Positions 1-8,154 of a DNA stretch of 26,236 nucleotides are shown here, in pieces; the stretch's first letter is position 1; each line of letters opens with the position of its first letter. The translations under genes were made by a program, and so were the position numbers. Source of the DNA: UBA11612 sp963976395 (GTDB taxonomy: Bacteria > Pseudomonadota > Alphaproteobacteria > Rhodospirillales > Rhodospirillaceae). The stretch is taken from positions 1-26,236 of the forward strand of contig CAXBLG010000044.1 in the NCBI GenBank assembly GCA_963976395.1, given 5' to 3'. The notes under the pieces were generated by a model. It saw nothing but the letters and a program-made list of their open reading frames with translations, was not told where the DNA came from and ran no database searches.

Positions 1-1213
1 CGGCGCAGCAGGCAGACCGCGCCATGGTCCTGCGCGCCCCGCGCGAGCCACTCACGGAGGGACAGACCATTGTTTCGTACTCGCTCGATAGGGATTGACG
101 GTCGATGGGCTGACCCTTCGCATCAAGACCCTTGGTCCACGTAATAGACTGCGAATGGGGATAGGCCTTGAGAAACTCGCCGGTGGCGCGGTCCAATAGA
201 TAAGTGAAGCCGCCTTTGGTCGGATGCAGCACGAGCTTGCGCATTGCACCCTCATATTCGGCATCGATCAACACCGGCTCGGTTGCCGAATCTAAATCAA
301 AAATATCGGACGGTGTTTCCTGATAATGCCACTTCACTGCGCCGGTATCCGCATTCAAAGCGACCAACGAATTGGTGTAAAGCTTGTCGCCCGGCTGCGT
401 ACCACCAAGCATCGGCGCCGGATTTCCGATTCCCCAATAAATCAGATTCAATTCCGGATCATAGGAACCCGCATACCATGTGGACGCCCCGCCCAATTTC
501 CAAAGATCATCCGGCCAAGTTTCGTGCCCCGCTTCACCGGGCCCGGGAATTGCCCAAAACCGCCAAGCCAGAGCACCAGTACGCGCATCAAAGGCATTGA
601 TATAGCTGCGATGAGCCACTTCACCGCGTACGCCAACCACAATTTTATCTTTCACCAACAACGGTGCAAACGATGGCCCGCAGCCGCATTGCTTCGGGTC
701 TTCAATTTGAACGTCCCACACCTCACGGCCCGTTTCTGCATCAAGGGCCACCATGTGATTGTCCACGGTTCCGAAAAACACGAGCCCAAATCCAACCGCT
801 AATCCTGCGGTTGGCCGTGCAACGCGACCTTCGGGAATTTCGCGGGTATAGGTCCACAGCATTTCGCCGGTTGCGGCATTGAGGGCGAAGATCTGATTTT
901 GCGGGGCGGCCAGGTACATAACGCCATCCGCCACCAACGGCGTTGAATTCAATCCTTTGTGTCCGGTTGCAAACGACCAGACCGGCACCACCTCACCCAC
1001 ATTGTCGCGATTAATTTGATCGAGGGCGCTGAACGCCCAGGCTTCGTAGTTCCCGAAATGAGTCAGCCAGTTTTCCGGCTCTGCCTCCGACTGAGCCAAT
1101 CGATCCGATGTCACTTCGGCGGCATGACCGGTCGGCAGCAACAGAAGACAAAGGGCCAGGACCACCAACGGCTTTGTATTTCTGCAAATTCGCCCGAAAA
1201 TATCCGCGTTCAT
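1..1213 (-). CDS. PQQ-dependent alcohol/methanol dehydrogenase-like quinoprotein, C-terminus cut off by window
   Basis: The frame is open from an ATG at 1213 to the window edge, giving about 404 residues. Full-length quinoprotein dehydrogenases are usually about 550-700 residues, so the 3' part lies outside. A hydrophobic segment at residues 14-30 ending in HAA looks like a signal peptide, so the enzyme should be periplasmic. Repeated beta-propeller W-motif blades are visible (ATGEMLW, ETGREVW, RTGALAW, DTGAVKW). By family comparison, E198 (VRGE), N264 (GIGNPAP) and D306/D308 (FDLD) are candidate Ca/PQQ and catalytic residues, and C176-G-C178 lies where such enzymes carry a cysteine pair. The usual W-D-x-D string near the catalytic Asp reads F-D-L-D here. 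The family oxidises alcohols with PQQ and passes electrons to a cytochrome c. The substrate cannot be read from the sequence, and no c-type heme domain is visible in the part present. The gene is divergent from dnaB and is not part of its operon. Confidence 0.88.
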   Translation of the reverse strand, partial: MNADIFGRICRNTKPLVVLALCLLLLPTGHAAEVTSDRLAQSEAEPENWLTHFGNYEAWAFSALDQINRDNVGEVVPVWSFATGHKGLNSTPLVADGVMYLAAPQNQIFALNAATGEMLWTYTREIPEGRVARPTAGLAVGFGLVFFGTVDNHMVALDAETGREVWDVQIEDPKQCGCGPSFAPLLVKDKIVVGVRGEVAHRSYINAFDARTGALAWRFWAIPGPGEAGHETWPDDLWKLGGASTWYAGSYDPELNLIYWGIGNPAPMLGGTQPGDKLYTNSLVALNADTGAVKWHYQETPSDIFDLDSATEPVLIDAEYEGAMRKLVLHPTKGGFTYLLDRATGEFLKAYPHSQSITWTKGLDAKGQPIDRQSLSSEYETMVCPSVSGSRGARRTMARSACCA

Positions 1214-1316
1214 AAAACCACCCGTCCAAAAGCAACTGTTCCCACAGTGTAGCGCGCAAATGTTCCGGTTTTCACTCAGAGAAGTGAGTTCACGGCGGAT
1301 AGTCGCCCCCGACGAT

Positions 1317-1344
1317 TTATCCCCACTGTAATAAGATATCCACA
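1317..1344 (+). promoter_or_regulatory. Two near-consensus DnaA-box-like 9-mers upstream of dnaB
   Basis: TTATCCCCA at 1317-1325 and ATATCCACA at 1336-1344 each differ by one base from the DnaA box TTATCCACA. They lie in the same orientation, 19 bases apart start to start, in the divergent region just upstream of the replicative helicase gene. Control of dnaB by DnaA would be sensible, but this is inference. Two one-mismatch sites could also arise by chance. Confidence 0.35.
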
Positions 1345-1375
1345 GGATGAGGAATTCCGTTCCGTCGCACTTGTG

Positions 1376-1381
1376 TATAAT
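1376..1381 (+). promoter_or_regulatory. Candidate -10 hexamer TATAAT for dnaB, very close to the start codon
   Basis: A perfect TATAAT lies 11 bases before the dnaB ATG. A transcript starting about 7 bases downstream would have a leader of only about 5 bases, too short for a Shine-Dalgarno site, and none is seen. No good -35 hexamer is visible at 16-18 base spacing. The match may be fortuitous, or dnaB may be translated from a nearly leaderless mRNA. Confidence 0.35.
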
Positions 1382-1392
1382 GTCCGCCTCCC

Positions 1393-2916
1393 ATGGCTAC
1401 ACCCTTACGCGCCCCAGAGCCGACAGAACTGACCGGCAACGTCCTTCGCACACCGCCACATAACTACGAGGCGGAACGCGCGCTGCTGGGCGCTATCCTT
1501 ATGAACAACCGCTCGTTCGAGCGTGTTGCGGACTACTTGCTGCCCGAACATTTCGCCGATCCGGTGAATGGGCGAATTTTTCGCGCCTGTTCCAAGCTGA
1601 TTGAGCAGGGCAATCAGGCGAATCCGGTCACGCTCAAAACTTATCTCGAAAACGACGAGTTGGTGACGGCGGCCGGAGGCAGCAAATACATCGCATCCGT
1701 GGCGGCGGGTGCGGTGACCATCATCAACGCCGGTGAATACGGCAAACTGGTCTATGACCTGTTCCTGCGCCGCGAATTAATCGCCATCGGCGAAGACATG
1801 GTCAACGAGGCCTTTGACTCGACGCCGGACGATCCGGCCATGGGACAAATCGAGACTTCCGAACAAAAGCTCTACGACCTCGCTTCATCGGGCACTTCTG
1901 AAACCGGATTTCGTGCGTTCGAGAACGTGCTCGTTGAGGCCATCAATCTGGCGGAAGCCGCCCACCGCCGCGAAGGCGCCCTGGCCGGCGTCACAACAGG
2001 TTTGACCGATCTCGACCGCAAACTGGGCGGCTTGCACAAATCGGATCTTTTGATCCTTGCCGGTCGTCCATCCATGGGCAAAACCGCTTTGGCGACGACG
2101 ATCGCCTTCAATGCCGCACACCACTACGCCACCACCGAAAACGAAGAAGACCGGGGCAAGCAGGTGGCGTTTTTCTCGCTCGAAATGTCGGCTGAACAGT
2201 TGGCGACCCGTATTCTTGCCGAGCGGGCCAAGATCAATAGTCACGGCATCCGCACCGGAAGTCTGTCTAACGACGATTTCGGCCGTCTCGTTGTGGCCAG
2301 CCAGGAACTCAACGACCTGCCGCTTTTCGTGGACGACACGCCGGCGATTTCCGTTTCCGCCGTGCGCACACGCTGCCGCCGTCTCGCCCGCCAAAGCCGC
2401 GTGCCCGGAAATAGCGGTCTTGGCCTGATCGTCATCGATTACCTGCAGCTTCTGTCGGCAGGCCGGAACGAGCGCACCGAAAACCGCGTGCAGGAAATCT
2501 CAAGCATCACCCGCGGTCTCAAGGCACTGGCAAAAGATTTGAACGTTCCGGTTTTGGCTCTATCTCAGCTTTCCCGCGCCGTAGAATTACGTGAAGACAA
2601 AAGACCGCAGCTTTCGGATCTACGTGAATCGGGCACCATCGAGCAGGACTCCGACGTGGTCATGTTCGTCTACCGTGAACAGTACTATTTGGAACGGGCA
2701 GAACCGCAGCAAAAGCCCGAGGAAGACAGTCAAAAATACCAAGAACGTTATGTAAAATGGCAAGAACGCTGCGAGCAAGCGCACAATATCGCTGAAGCCA
2801 TCGTTGCAAAGCAGCGTCACGGCCCCATCGGTACGGTAAAGCTGCACTTCGAGGCCGACTTTACTCACTTTAGCGATCATATCGACGACAGCTATTTACC
2901 CGAGCCTATCGGCTAG
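1393..2916 (+). CDS. dnaB: Replicative DNA helicase DnaB
   Basis: The 507-residue protein is slightly longer than E. coli DnaB. The N-terminal collar domain starts at PPHNYEAERALLGAIL (about residue 21). The RecA-like motor carries Walker A GRPSMGKTAL (224-233), an EMSAEQL segment, Walker B LIVIDYLQLL (about 345-354), and the conserved LSQLSRAVE...RPQLSDLRESG block containing the arginine-finger region. The C-terminal KQRHGPIG is typical of the family. An insert rich in E, K and Q lies between YREQYY and the KQRHGP motif, as in many alphaproteobacterial DnaBs. DnaB is the hexameric helicase that unwinds DNA at the replication fork and recruits primase. ATG 1393 is the only sensible start, and no ribosome-binding site precedes it. 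The gene heads a same-strand housekeeping run with alr 82 bases downstream. Confidence 0.97.
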   Translation: MATPLRAPEPTELTGNVLRTPPHNYEAERALLGAILMNNRSFERVADYLLPEHFADPVNGRIFRACSKLIEQGNQANPVTLKTYLENDELVTAAGGSKYIASVAAGAVTIINAGEYGKLVYDLFLRRELIAIGEDMVNEAFDSTPDDPAMGQIETSEQKLYDLASSGTSETGFRAFENVLVEAINLAEAAHRREGALAGVTTGLTDLDRKLGGLHKSDLLILAGRPSMGKTALATTIAFNAAHHYATTENEEDRGKQVAFFSLEMSAEQLATRILAERAKINSHGIRTGSLSNDDFGRLVVASQELNDLPLFVDDTPAISVSAVRTRCRRLARQSRVPGNSGLGLIVIDYLQLLSAGRNERTENRVQEISSITRGLKALAKDLNVPVLALSQLSRAVELREDKRPQLSDLRESGTIEQDSDVVMFVYREQYYLERAEPQQKPEEDSQKYQERYVKWQERCEQAHNIAEAIVAKQRHGPIGTVKLHFEADFTHFSDHIDDSYLPEPIG

Positions 2917-2998
2917 TACGTAGCGCTGTTTTAGAGCCGGATATAGAAACCATCGGGCCCTTGCCCTTACCCGCCATTCCGGCGATACAGTCCGCACT

Positions 2999-4144
2999 AT
3001 GACTCCTGCCCCCTTCTCCAGTTCCGAGGCCCGTGCCGGCGCTGTTTTGACCGTCGATCTTGCGGCGCTTGTCGAAAACTGGCGCACCTTAAAACGCAAG
3101 CTGGACCCGCGCTGTGATGCCGGAGCCGTGGTAAAAGCCGATGCGTATGGCCTTGGTCTTGAGCCTATCGCCCGAGCATTAAAAAGCGCCGGATGCGCAA
3201 CCTTTTATGTCGCACATTTGGACGAAGGTCTGGCGCTGCGGCCAATCGTCGGCCCGGCAGCGCGGGTGGTCGTTTTGCACGGCCCAAGCCAAGGGACCGA
3301 GCGAGACTTCGCCGCCCACAATCTCATCCCCGTTCTGAGTTCGCCGGGCCAGATCGCCGCTTGGCGCGCCTATGCCCAGTCTAACGATGTTCTGATGGAG
3401 TCAATTGTCCAGGTTGATACCGGTATGAAGCGCTTGGGGCTCGGCGAACGCGAATTTGCCGCCCACATCAACAACCCCGAAGGCTTTTTAGGGCTTACCC
3501 CGCTCGCGCTTATGACGCATCTCGCCTGTGCAGAGATTCCTGAGCACCCGCTGAACGAAGCACAAAGGATCCTCTTTGCATCCATGCTGTCCACATTTCA
3601 CGGCAAATTTGCCGACGCAAAGGGCACTTTGGTGAATTCGTCGGGTATTTTTCTCGGCAATGCATTTCATTACGATTTCGCCCGGCCCGGCGTTGCCCTG
3701 TACGGCGTCAATCCAACGCCTCAATCAAGCAATCTAATGATCCCAGTCGTGCGTCTTCAGGCCAAAATCCTGCAAATTCACCGTGTATCGGCCGCCGCGC
3801 CGGTGGGTTACGGCGCCACCTTTCAGGCGACCGACGGCGCGAAGCTAGCGACCGTCTCGGCCGGGTATGCCGACGGGCTGCTGCGCTCTCTCGGCAACGC
3901 CGGGCATGGGTATATGGGCGAGTTTCGCATTCCCGTAGCCGGACGTATTTCCATGGATTTGACCACCTTTGACGTGTCTAACGTCCCAGATTCGATCCTT
4001 GAGACGGCGACGGTCATAGACCTTATCGGTACACAGTATACATTGGACGATATCGCGCGGGAGGCGGGAACCATCGGCTACGAAATTCTGACCGCGCTTG
4101 GTCATCGCTACCACCGCCGCTATCTTCCGGCACAGACAAATTAG
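2999..4144 (+). CDS. alr: Alanine racemase
   Basis: The 381-residue fold-type III PLP enzyme interconverts L- and D-alanine in the cytoplasm to supply D-Ala for peptidoglycan. The PLP-binding lysine is K46 in VVKADAYGLG. The second catalytic base is the tyrosine of VGYGATF (Y271), followed by AGYADG (Y290). The RISMD segment (about 316-320) and the DxIG-type C-terminal beta domain are present. Length is normal for Alr. The ATG at 2999 gives a short N-terminal extension before the AVLTVDLAALVENW core strand. It sits between dnaB and the mla genes, an arrangement common in Alphaproteobacteria. The stop is 16 bases before mlaE, so co-transcription is likely. Confidence 0.96.
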   Translation: MTPAPFSSSEARAGAVLTVDLAALVENWRTLKRKLDPRCDAGAVVKADAYGLGLEPIARALKSAGCATFYVAHLDEGLALRPIVGPAARVVVLHGPSQGTERDFAAHNLIPVLSSPGQIAAWRAYAQSNDVLMESIVQVDTGMKRLGLGEREFAAHINNPEGFLGLTPLALMTHLACAEIPEHPLNEAQRILFASMLSTFHGKFADAKGTLVNSSGIFLGNAFHYDFARPGVALYGVNPTPQSSNLMIPVVRLQAKILQIHRVSAAAPVGYGATFQATDGAKLATVSAGYADGLLRSLGNAGHGYMGEFRIPVAGRISMDLTTFDVSNVPDSILETATVIDLIGTQYTLDDIAREAGTIGYEILTALGHRYHRRYLPAQTN

Positions 4145-4160
4145 AGATTAATCGCTGCCC

Positions 4161-4940
4161 ATGAATTTTCTCGCTCCGATCGGCCGCGTTGTATTGGTGT
4201 TCCTCGCTCATTTGGGCCGATTGACGCTGTTCGCGCTCACCGCGCTGTCTCATTGCGTGCGCCCGCCGTTTTATCCGCGCCTCATCGGCAAGCAGATGAT
4301 CGATATCGGCTACTATTCCCTGCCGGTCGTAGGCCTGACGGCGATTTTCTCGGGCATGGTGCTGGCGTTACAAAGTTACACCGGCTTCGCCCGTTTCGCT
4401 GCCGGCAGCGAAAATGCCGTCGCCAATGTCGTCGTGGTGTCCCTGACCCGTGAACTCGGCCCGGTTTTAGCCGGTCTGATGGTCGCCGGGCGCATCGGCG
4501 CGTCCATGGCTGCGGAAATCGGCACCATGCGCGTCACCGAACAAATCGATGCTCTGACCACGCTGTCCACCAATCCGTATAAGTATCTCGTTGTGCCGCG
4601 CCTGCTCGCCGGCCTGTTGATGCTGCCGATTCTGGTGCTGGTGGCCGACATTATCGGCGTGTTCGGCGGTTATATGGTTTCGGTCTTCAAGCTGGGTTTC
4701 AATCCAGCCAGCTACATCAACAATACCTACGACTTCGTCACAGTGACCGACATTGTCTCGGGCCTCGTGAAAGCCTCTGTGTTCGGTTTCATTATTGCCC
4801 TGATGGGTTGTTATTCGGGCTACTACTCCAAAGGCGGGGCACAGGGTGTCGGCGCGGCGACCACCAATGCCGTGGTCTCGGCCTCGATCCTGATCCTCAC
4901 CTTTAATTACATCATCACCGAACTGTTCTTCGGCTCATGA
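4161..4940 (+). CDS. mlaE: MlaE-type ABC transporter permease (phospholipid transport)
   Basis: The 259-residue polytopic inner-membrane protein belongs to the MlaE/Ycf63 permease family. Family-typical stretches include FSGMVLALQSYTGF, the RELGPVLAGLMVAGRIGA core, and AEIGTMRVTEQIDAL followed by LVVPRLLAGLLMLPIL. About five hydrophobic helices are visible. It pairs with the ATPase encoded immediately downstream: its TGA overlaps the ATG of mlaF in an ATGA junction, so translational coupling is likely. In MlaFEDB-type systems this complex moves phospholipids between inner and outer membrane to keep outer-membrane asymmetry. The substrate-binding MlaD and the auxiliary MlaB are not beside it here and must lie elsewhere. 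Confidence 0.93.
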   Translation: MNFLAPIGRVVLVFLAHLGRLTLFALTALSHCVRPPFYPRLIGKQMIDIGYYSLPVVGLTAIFSGMVLALQSYTGFARFAAGSENAVANVVVVSLTRELGPVLAGLMVAGRIGASMAAEIGTMRVTEQIDALTTLSTNPYKYLVVPRLLAGLLMLPILVLVADIIGVFGGYMVSVFKLGFNPASYINNTYDFVTVTDIVSGLVKASVFGFIIALMGCYSGYYSKGGAQGVGAATTNAVVSASILILTFNYIITELFFGS

Positions 4941-5722
4941 GCACCCCCGCAAACACCGCGCCGATTATTCGCCTGAAGGACGTCCGAAAATCCTTCGGGC
5001 AAAAAGACGTTCTGACCGGCGTTGATTTGGATATTCAAAAAAGCGAGTCGGTCGTCGTGATCGGTGGGTCGGGGTCTGGCAAGTCGGTCCTAATCAAAAG
5101 CATCCTCGGTATTGTGCAGGCGGACACCGGCACCATTGAAGTGGACGGCGAAGATGTCACCAACCTGTCTCCGTCGGAGCGGGATATGGTGAACCGAAAA
5201 TTCGGCATGCTGTTTCAAGGCGGTGCATTGTTCGACAGCTTGCCGGTGTGGGAAAACGTCGCCTTCGGTCTCATTCAAGGCCGGGATATGAAACGGGCTG
5301 TCGCCAAAGAGCGCGCGATCGAAACTCTTGGAAAAGTGGGCCTTGCGCCCGAGGTTGGGGCCTTGTTTCCCGCCGAGCTTTCAGGTGGCATGCAAAAGCG
5401 GGTTGGCCTCGCGCGCGCCATTGCCGGTGAGCCAGAAATCGTATTCTTCGATGAGCCGACCACGGGTCTTGATCCGATCATGGCCGATGTCATCAACGAT
5501 CTGATTGTGAGCTGCGTTAAACAGCAGGGCATTACGGCACTGAGCATTACTCACGATATGCACTCGGCCAAAAAAATCGGCGACCGCATCACGATGCTTT
5601 ACGAGGGCAAGCTCATTTGGGTGGGCGACGCCAAGGAGGTCGATCAGGCCGATAATCCCTACGTCGATCAGTTCGTACACGGTCGTGCGGACGGCCCGAT
5701 CAAAATGCAATTGAGGCGCTAA
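4937..5722 (+). CDS. mlaF: MlaF-type ABC transporter ATP-binding protein
   Basis: This 261-residue ABC ATPase has a complete motif set: Walker A GGSGSGKS (43-50), Q-loop glutamine in MLFQGGALFDS (Q94), signature LSGGM (148-152) followed by QKRVGLARA, Walker B plus catalytic Glu in FDEPTTGLD (171-179), and the switch histidine in ALSITHDM. The FQ-G-G-A-L-F-D-S pattern and the SGGMQKRVGLARA variant are characteristic of the MlaF subfamily. It energises the MlaE permease encoded directly upstream, with which it overlaps by four bases. It is cytoplasmic and membrane-associated. The stop lies three bases before the TTG start of radA, so the run alr-mlaE-mlaF-radA-cvpA looks like one transcription unit. 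Confidence 0.95.
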   Translation: MSTPANTAPIIRLKDVRKSFGQKDVLTGVDLDIQKSESVVVIGGSGSGKSVLIKSILGIVQADTGTIEVDGEDVTNLSPSERDMVNRKFGMLFQGGALFDSLPVWENVAFGLIQGRDMKRAVAKERAIETLGKVGLAPEVGALFPAELSGGMQKRVGLARAIAGEPEIVFFDEPTTGLDPIMADVINDLIVSCVKQQGITALSITHDMHSAKKIGDRITMLYEGKLIWVGDAKEVDQADNPYVDQFVHGRADGPIKMQLRR

Positions 5723-5725
5723 CCC

Positions 5726-7273
5726 TTGGCAAAAGAACGTAAGTCTTTCGTCTGTCAAAGCTGCGGCGCAACGACAGCCAAATGGGCTGGGCAATGCGAG
5801 GCGTGCGGCGAGTGGAACACCATCGTCGAGGAAGCCCCCCGCGAGCAGCTACCTAAAGGCGTGAGCGGCGGGCGCGGCGGGCGCAAGATCGCCTTTACCG
5901 ATCTCAGAGGCTCGTCCAAACCGGCGCCGCGCATTTCAACGGGCATCACCGAACTGGACCGTGTCTGCGGCGGCGGACTTGTGGCCGGATCTGCGGTGCT
6001 TGTCGGCGGTGACCCCGGCATCGGTAAATCGACCATTCTTTTGCAGGCTTGCGGTAACCTCGCGGCGAACGGCACCACCGTTGCCTACATCACCGGCGAG
6101 GAGGCGGTTGATCAGATCCGCCTGCGCGCGGCGCGCCTCGGCCTTGAAAAACAACCGGTTATGCTGGCGGCCGCCACCAACGTCCGGGATATTATCGCAA
6201 GCCTCGATGAGGGCACGCCGCCCGATGTGGTGGTGATCGATTCCATTCAGACCATGTACGCCGATACGGTGGAATCCGCGCCGGGCACAGTGACCCAGGT
6301 GCGCACCTGCTCGCACGAGCTGATCCGGCTCGCCAAAAGGCGCGGTTTTGCGCTGTTTTTAGTGGGTCACGTGACCAAGGAAGGTACGCTGGCCGGGCCG
6401 CGCGTTCTGGAGCACATGGTTGATACCGTGTTGTATTTCGAGGGCGACCGCGGCCATCAGTTCCGCATCTTGCGGGCGGTGAAGAACCGCTACGGCGCGA
6501 CGGACGAGATTGGGGTTTTCGAGATGACGGACCTCGGCCTGCGCGAGGTTGCCAACCCCTCGGCGCTGTTTCTGGCCGAGCGGCGGGGCAATGTTTCGGG
6601 CTGTTGCGTATTTGCCGGAATTGAGGGTTCGCGCCCGGTTCTTGTGGAAATTCAGGCCCTTGTGGCGACCTCCAGCCTCGGCACACCGCGCCGCGCGGTG
6701 GTCGGCTGGGATAGCGGGCGGATGAACATGGTGCTCGCGGTTCTTGAGGCGCGCGGAGGCCTTGCGTTCGCCGGGCATGACATATATTTGAACGTCGCAG
6801 GCGGCCTTAGAATTCAAGAGCCTGCGGCGGATTTAGCAGTCGCTGCGGCGTTGATTTCGGCGCTCACCGGCGAGCCGGTGCCCGCAAGTGCGGTGGTTTT
6901 CGGCGAAATAGGCCTTTCAGGCGAAGTGCGCGCGGTCGCGCAGGCGGAGTTAAGGCTGAAAGAAGCAGCAAAACTGGGCTTTGAAGCGGCTTGGGTGCCT
7001 AGGGCTTCCCGGGATGGGCGATCAAAACGTGCTATTGGGGCGCCAAAAGGCGCGATTGGGGCGCAGAAAAGCGGCTCTGGTGCTCCAAAACCCGCCATTG
7101 GGGCGCACAAAGACGATTCTAGCGCATCAAACGATGTAAAAAGCAGCCCTTCGACGCAAAACATGGCGATTCAAAACATGGGACACGTACAGGACGTGGT
7201 CGAGAAATTTGCCGGAGCACTTTCCGGATTACAGGAAGATAGCCTTCCCGGATTTCAGGGAGGTCATCACTGA
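5726..7273 (+). CDS. radA: DNA repair protein RadA with an unusual repeat-bearing C-terminal insertion
   Basis: The 515-residue protein is longer than the roughly 460 residues usual for RadA. It has an N-terminal four-cysteine zinc finger (C10, C13, C24, C27), a RecA-like ATPase with Walker A GGDPGIGKST (94-103), Walker B VVVIDSIQ (168-175), the RadA-specific KNRYG motif (253-257; KNRFG in E. coli), and a C-terminal Lon-protease-like domain (about 280-425). RadA is a DnaB-like helicase that drives branch migration of recombination intermediates. The start is TTG at 5726, three bases after mlaF; it gives MAKERKSFVCQSCG, the normal N-terminus, and no ATG fits. The extra length comes from a low-complexity stretch at residues about 427-485 with four heptad repeats, inserted before the last helix. 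The stop overlaps the cvpA start by one base. Confidence 0.95.
   Translation: MAKERKSFVCQSCGATTAKWAGQCEACGEWNTIVEEAPREQLPKGVSGGRGGRKIAFTDLRGSSKPAPRISTGITELDRVCGGGLVAGSAVLVGGDPGIGKSTILLQACGNLAANGTTVAYITGEEAVDQIRLRAARLGLEKQPVMLAAATNVRDIIASLDEGTPPDVVVIDSIQTMYADTVESAPGTVTQVRTCSHELIRLAKRRGFALFLVGHVTKEGTLAGPRVLEHMVDTVLYFEGDRGHQFRILRAVKNRYGATDEIGVFEMTDLGLREVANPSALFLAERRGNVSGCCVFAGIEGSRPVLVEIQALVATSSLGTPRRAVVGWDSGRMNMVLAVLEARGGLAFAGHDIYLNVAGGLRIQEPAADLAVAAALISALTGEPVPASAVVFGEIGLSGEVRAVAQAELRLKEAAKLGFEAAWVPRASRDGRSKRAIGAPKGAIGAQKSGSGAPKPAIGAHKDDSSASNDVKSSPSTQNMAIQNMGHVQDVVEKFAGALSGLQEDSLPGFQGGHH
7031..7114 (+). repeat. Four in-frame 21-bp tandem repeats inside radA
   Basis: Units at 7031-7051, 7052-7072, 7073-7093 and 7094-7114 encode AIGAPKG, AIGAQKS, GSGAPKP and AIGAHKD (RadA residues 436-463). 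Units 1, 2 and 4 share the core ATTGGGGCGC and unit 3 is diverged. The repeat keeps the reading frame and adds a basic, flexible linker to the C-terminus. Confidence 0.8.
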
Positions 7274-7989
7274 TGGACGGCCTGCCGGTCAACGGCCTCG
7301 ACCTCGCGGTCGGCATTGTCCTTCTGATTTCGGCGTTGCTCGCGTTCATGCGCGGGTTTGTTCACGAGGTGCTGTCGATCGCGGCCTGGGTCGGCGCGGT
7401 ATTGGCTTCGGTCTATGGCACGGCCCTCGCCCAACCCATCTCGCACGACATTATTCCCATTGCCTGGGCGGCCGACGCGGTCGCCGCCGTGGTTATTTTT
7501 CTGGTGGTGTTGTTCACCCTATCGATGATCACGAACTCACTGGCCAAGACCATTCAGAAAAGTGCGCTGAATAATCTGGACCGCAGCCTTGGATTCGTTT
7601 TCGGGTTGGCGCGGGCCATGGTGATTCTGGCGGTCGGCCTCTTGCTGATGAACTGGCTGGTGGACACACAGGGGCGTCCGGGCTGGATGACCCAGGCGAA
7701 AACCTTGCCGCTGATTGAAATGACCGCAGACGGGATGATCGCGATTATTCCCGACGCCTTCCTGGCCGCAGAGTCCGTGGCCGACGGCGCCGCGCGCCAG
7801 GTCGAGAACGCGGTGAAGGCCAAAGACGCGGTTGAGAAATTGGCCGAACAGATGAAAGCCGCCCCAAGCGATTCGAACGCCTCTAATACCGCGAACACCG
7901 CCGCGCCGAAAAAAGGCGATCCCGGCTACAGCGACCAGCAACGCGATGCCCTGGATGCGCTGATTGAAGATGCAGGTGGTGCACAGTGA
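7273..7989 (+). CDS. cvpA: CvpA family inner-membrane protein
   Basis: The 238-residue protein has four hydrophobic segments in the first about 130 residues, beginning with the family signature NGLDLAVGIVLLISALLAFMRGFVHEVL and then the AAWVGAVLASVYG helix. The soluble C-terminal tail carries a GYSDQQRDALDALIEDAG motif often seen at the end of alphaproteobacterial CvpA proteins. The ATG overlaps the radA TGA by one base. CvpA was named for colicin V production; its biochemical role is unresolved, with links to envelope homeostasis and purine metabolism because it commonly sits next to purF, as here. The usual cvpA-purF linkage is interrupted only by a palindromic repeat element. Confidence 0.93.
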   Translation: MDGLPVNGLDLAVGIVLLISALLAFMRGFVHEVLSIAAWVGAVLASVYGTALAQPISHDIIPIAWAADAVAAVVIFLVVLFTLSMITNSLAKTIQKSALNNLDRSLGFVFGLARAMVILAVGLLLMNWLVDTQGRPGWMTQAKTLPLIEMTADGMIAIIPDAFLAAESVADGAARQVENAVKAKDAVEKLAEQMKAAPSDSNASNTANTAAPKKGDPGYSDQQRDALDALIEDAGGAQ

Positions 7990-8019
7990 TTCATCCCGCG
8001 CCAACAAAAAACTCAAGCC

Positions 8020-8108
8020 GTCACCCCGCACTTGATGCGGGGTCCATGTCCCAAACCACTCCCCCCCTACAGGTTGATCAATGGATGCCGGATCAAGTCC
8101 GGCATGAC
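8020..8108. repeat. Composite palindromic repeat element, copy 1 (between cvpA and purF)
   Basis: Two 27-base halves (8020-8046 and 8082-8108) face each other. The first starts GTCA and ends TCCA; the second starts TGGA and ends TGAC. Each half is itself a hairpin: ACCCCGCA/TGCGGGGT around CTTGA (8024-8042 core), and ATGCCGGA/TCCGGCAT (8085-8092/8098-8105) around TCAAG, the complement of the first loop. This matches the dispersed intergenic palindromes common in proteobacterial genomes. A second element of the same design lies at 9659-9746. Possible roles are mRNA 3'-end protection of cvpA or attenuation before purF. Confidence 0.85.
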
Positions 8109-8154
8109 AGCTTATTCGGATTCGACGCCTGTATTTCAAATGATCGGTTGTGCG

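Noticed and set aside
1..45. Possible frameshift in the PQQ dehydrogenase at the window edge (arginine-rich, motif-poor final residues)
   Set aside because: The frame is open to the edge and neither alternative frame gives the expected G-x-x-W segment clearly. There is too little sequence to judge.
8032..8154. N-terminal extension of purF
   Set aside because: These codons translate the palindromic repeat, and the Ntn cysteine with a short propeptide is already accounted for from 8155.
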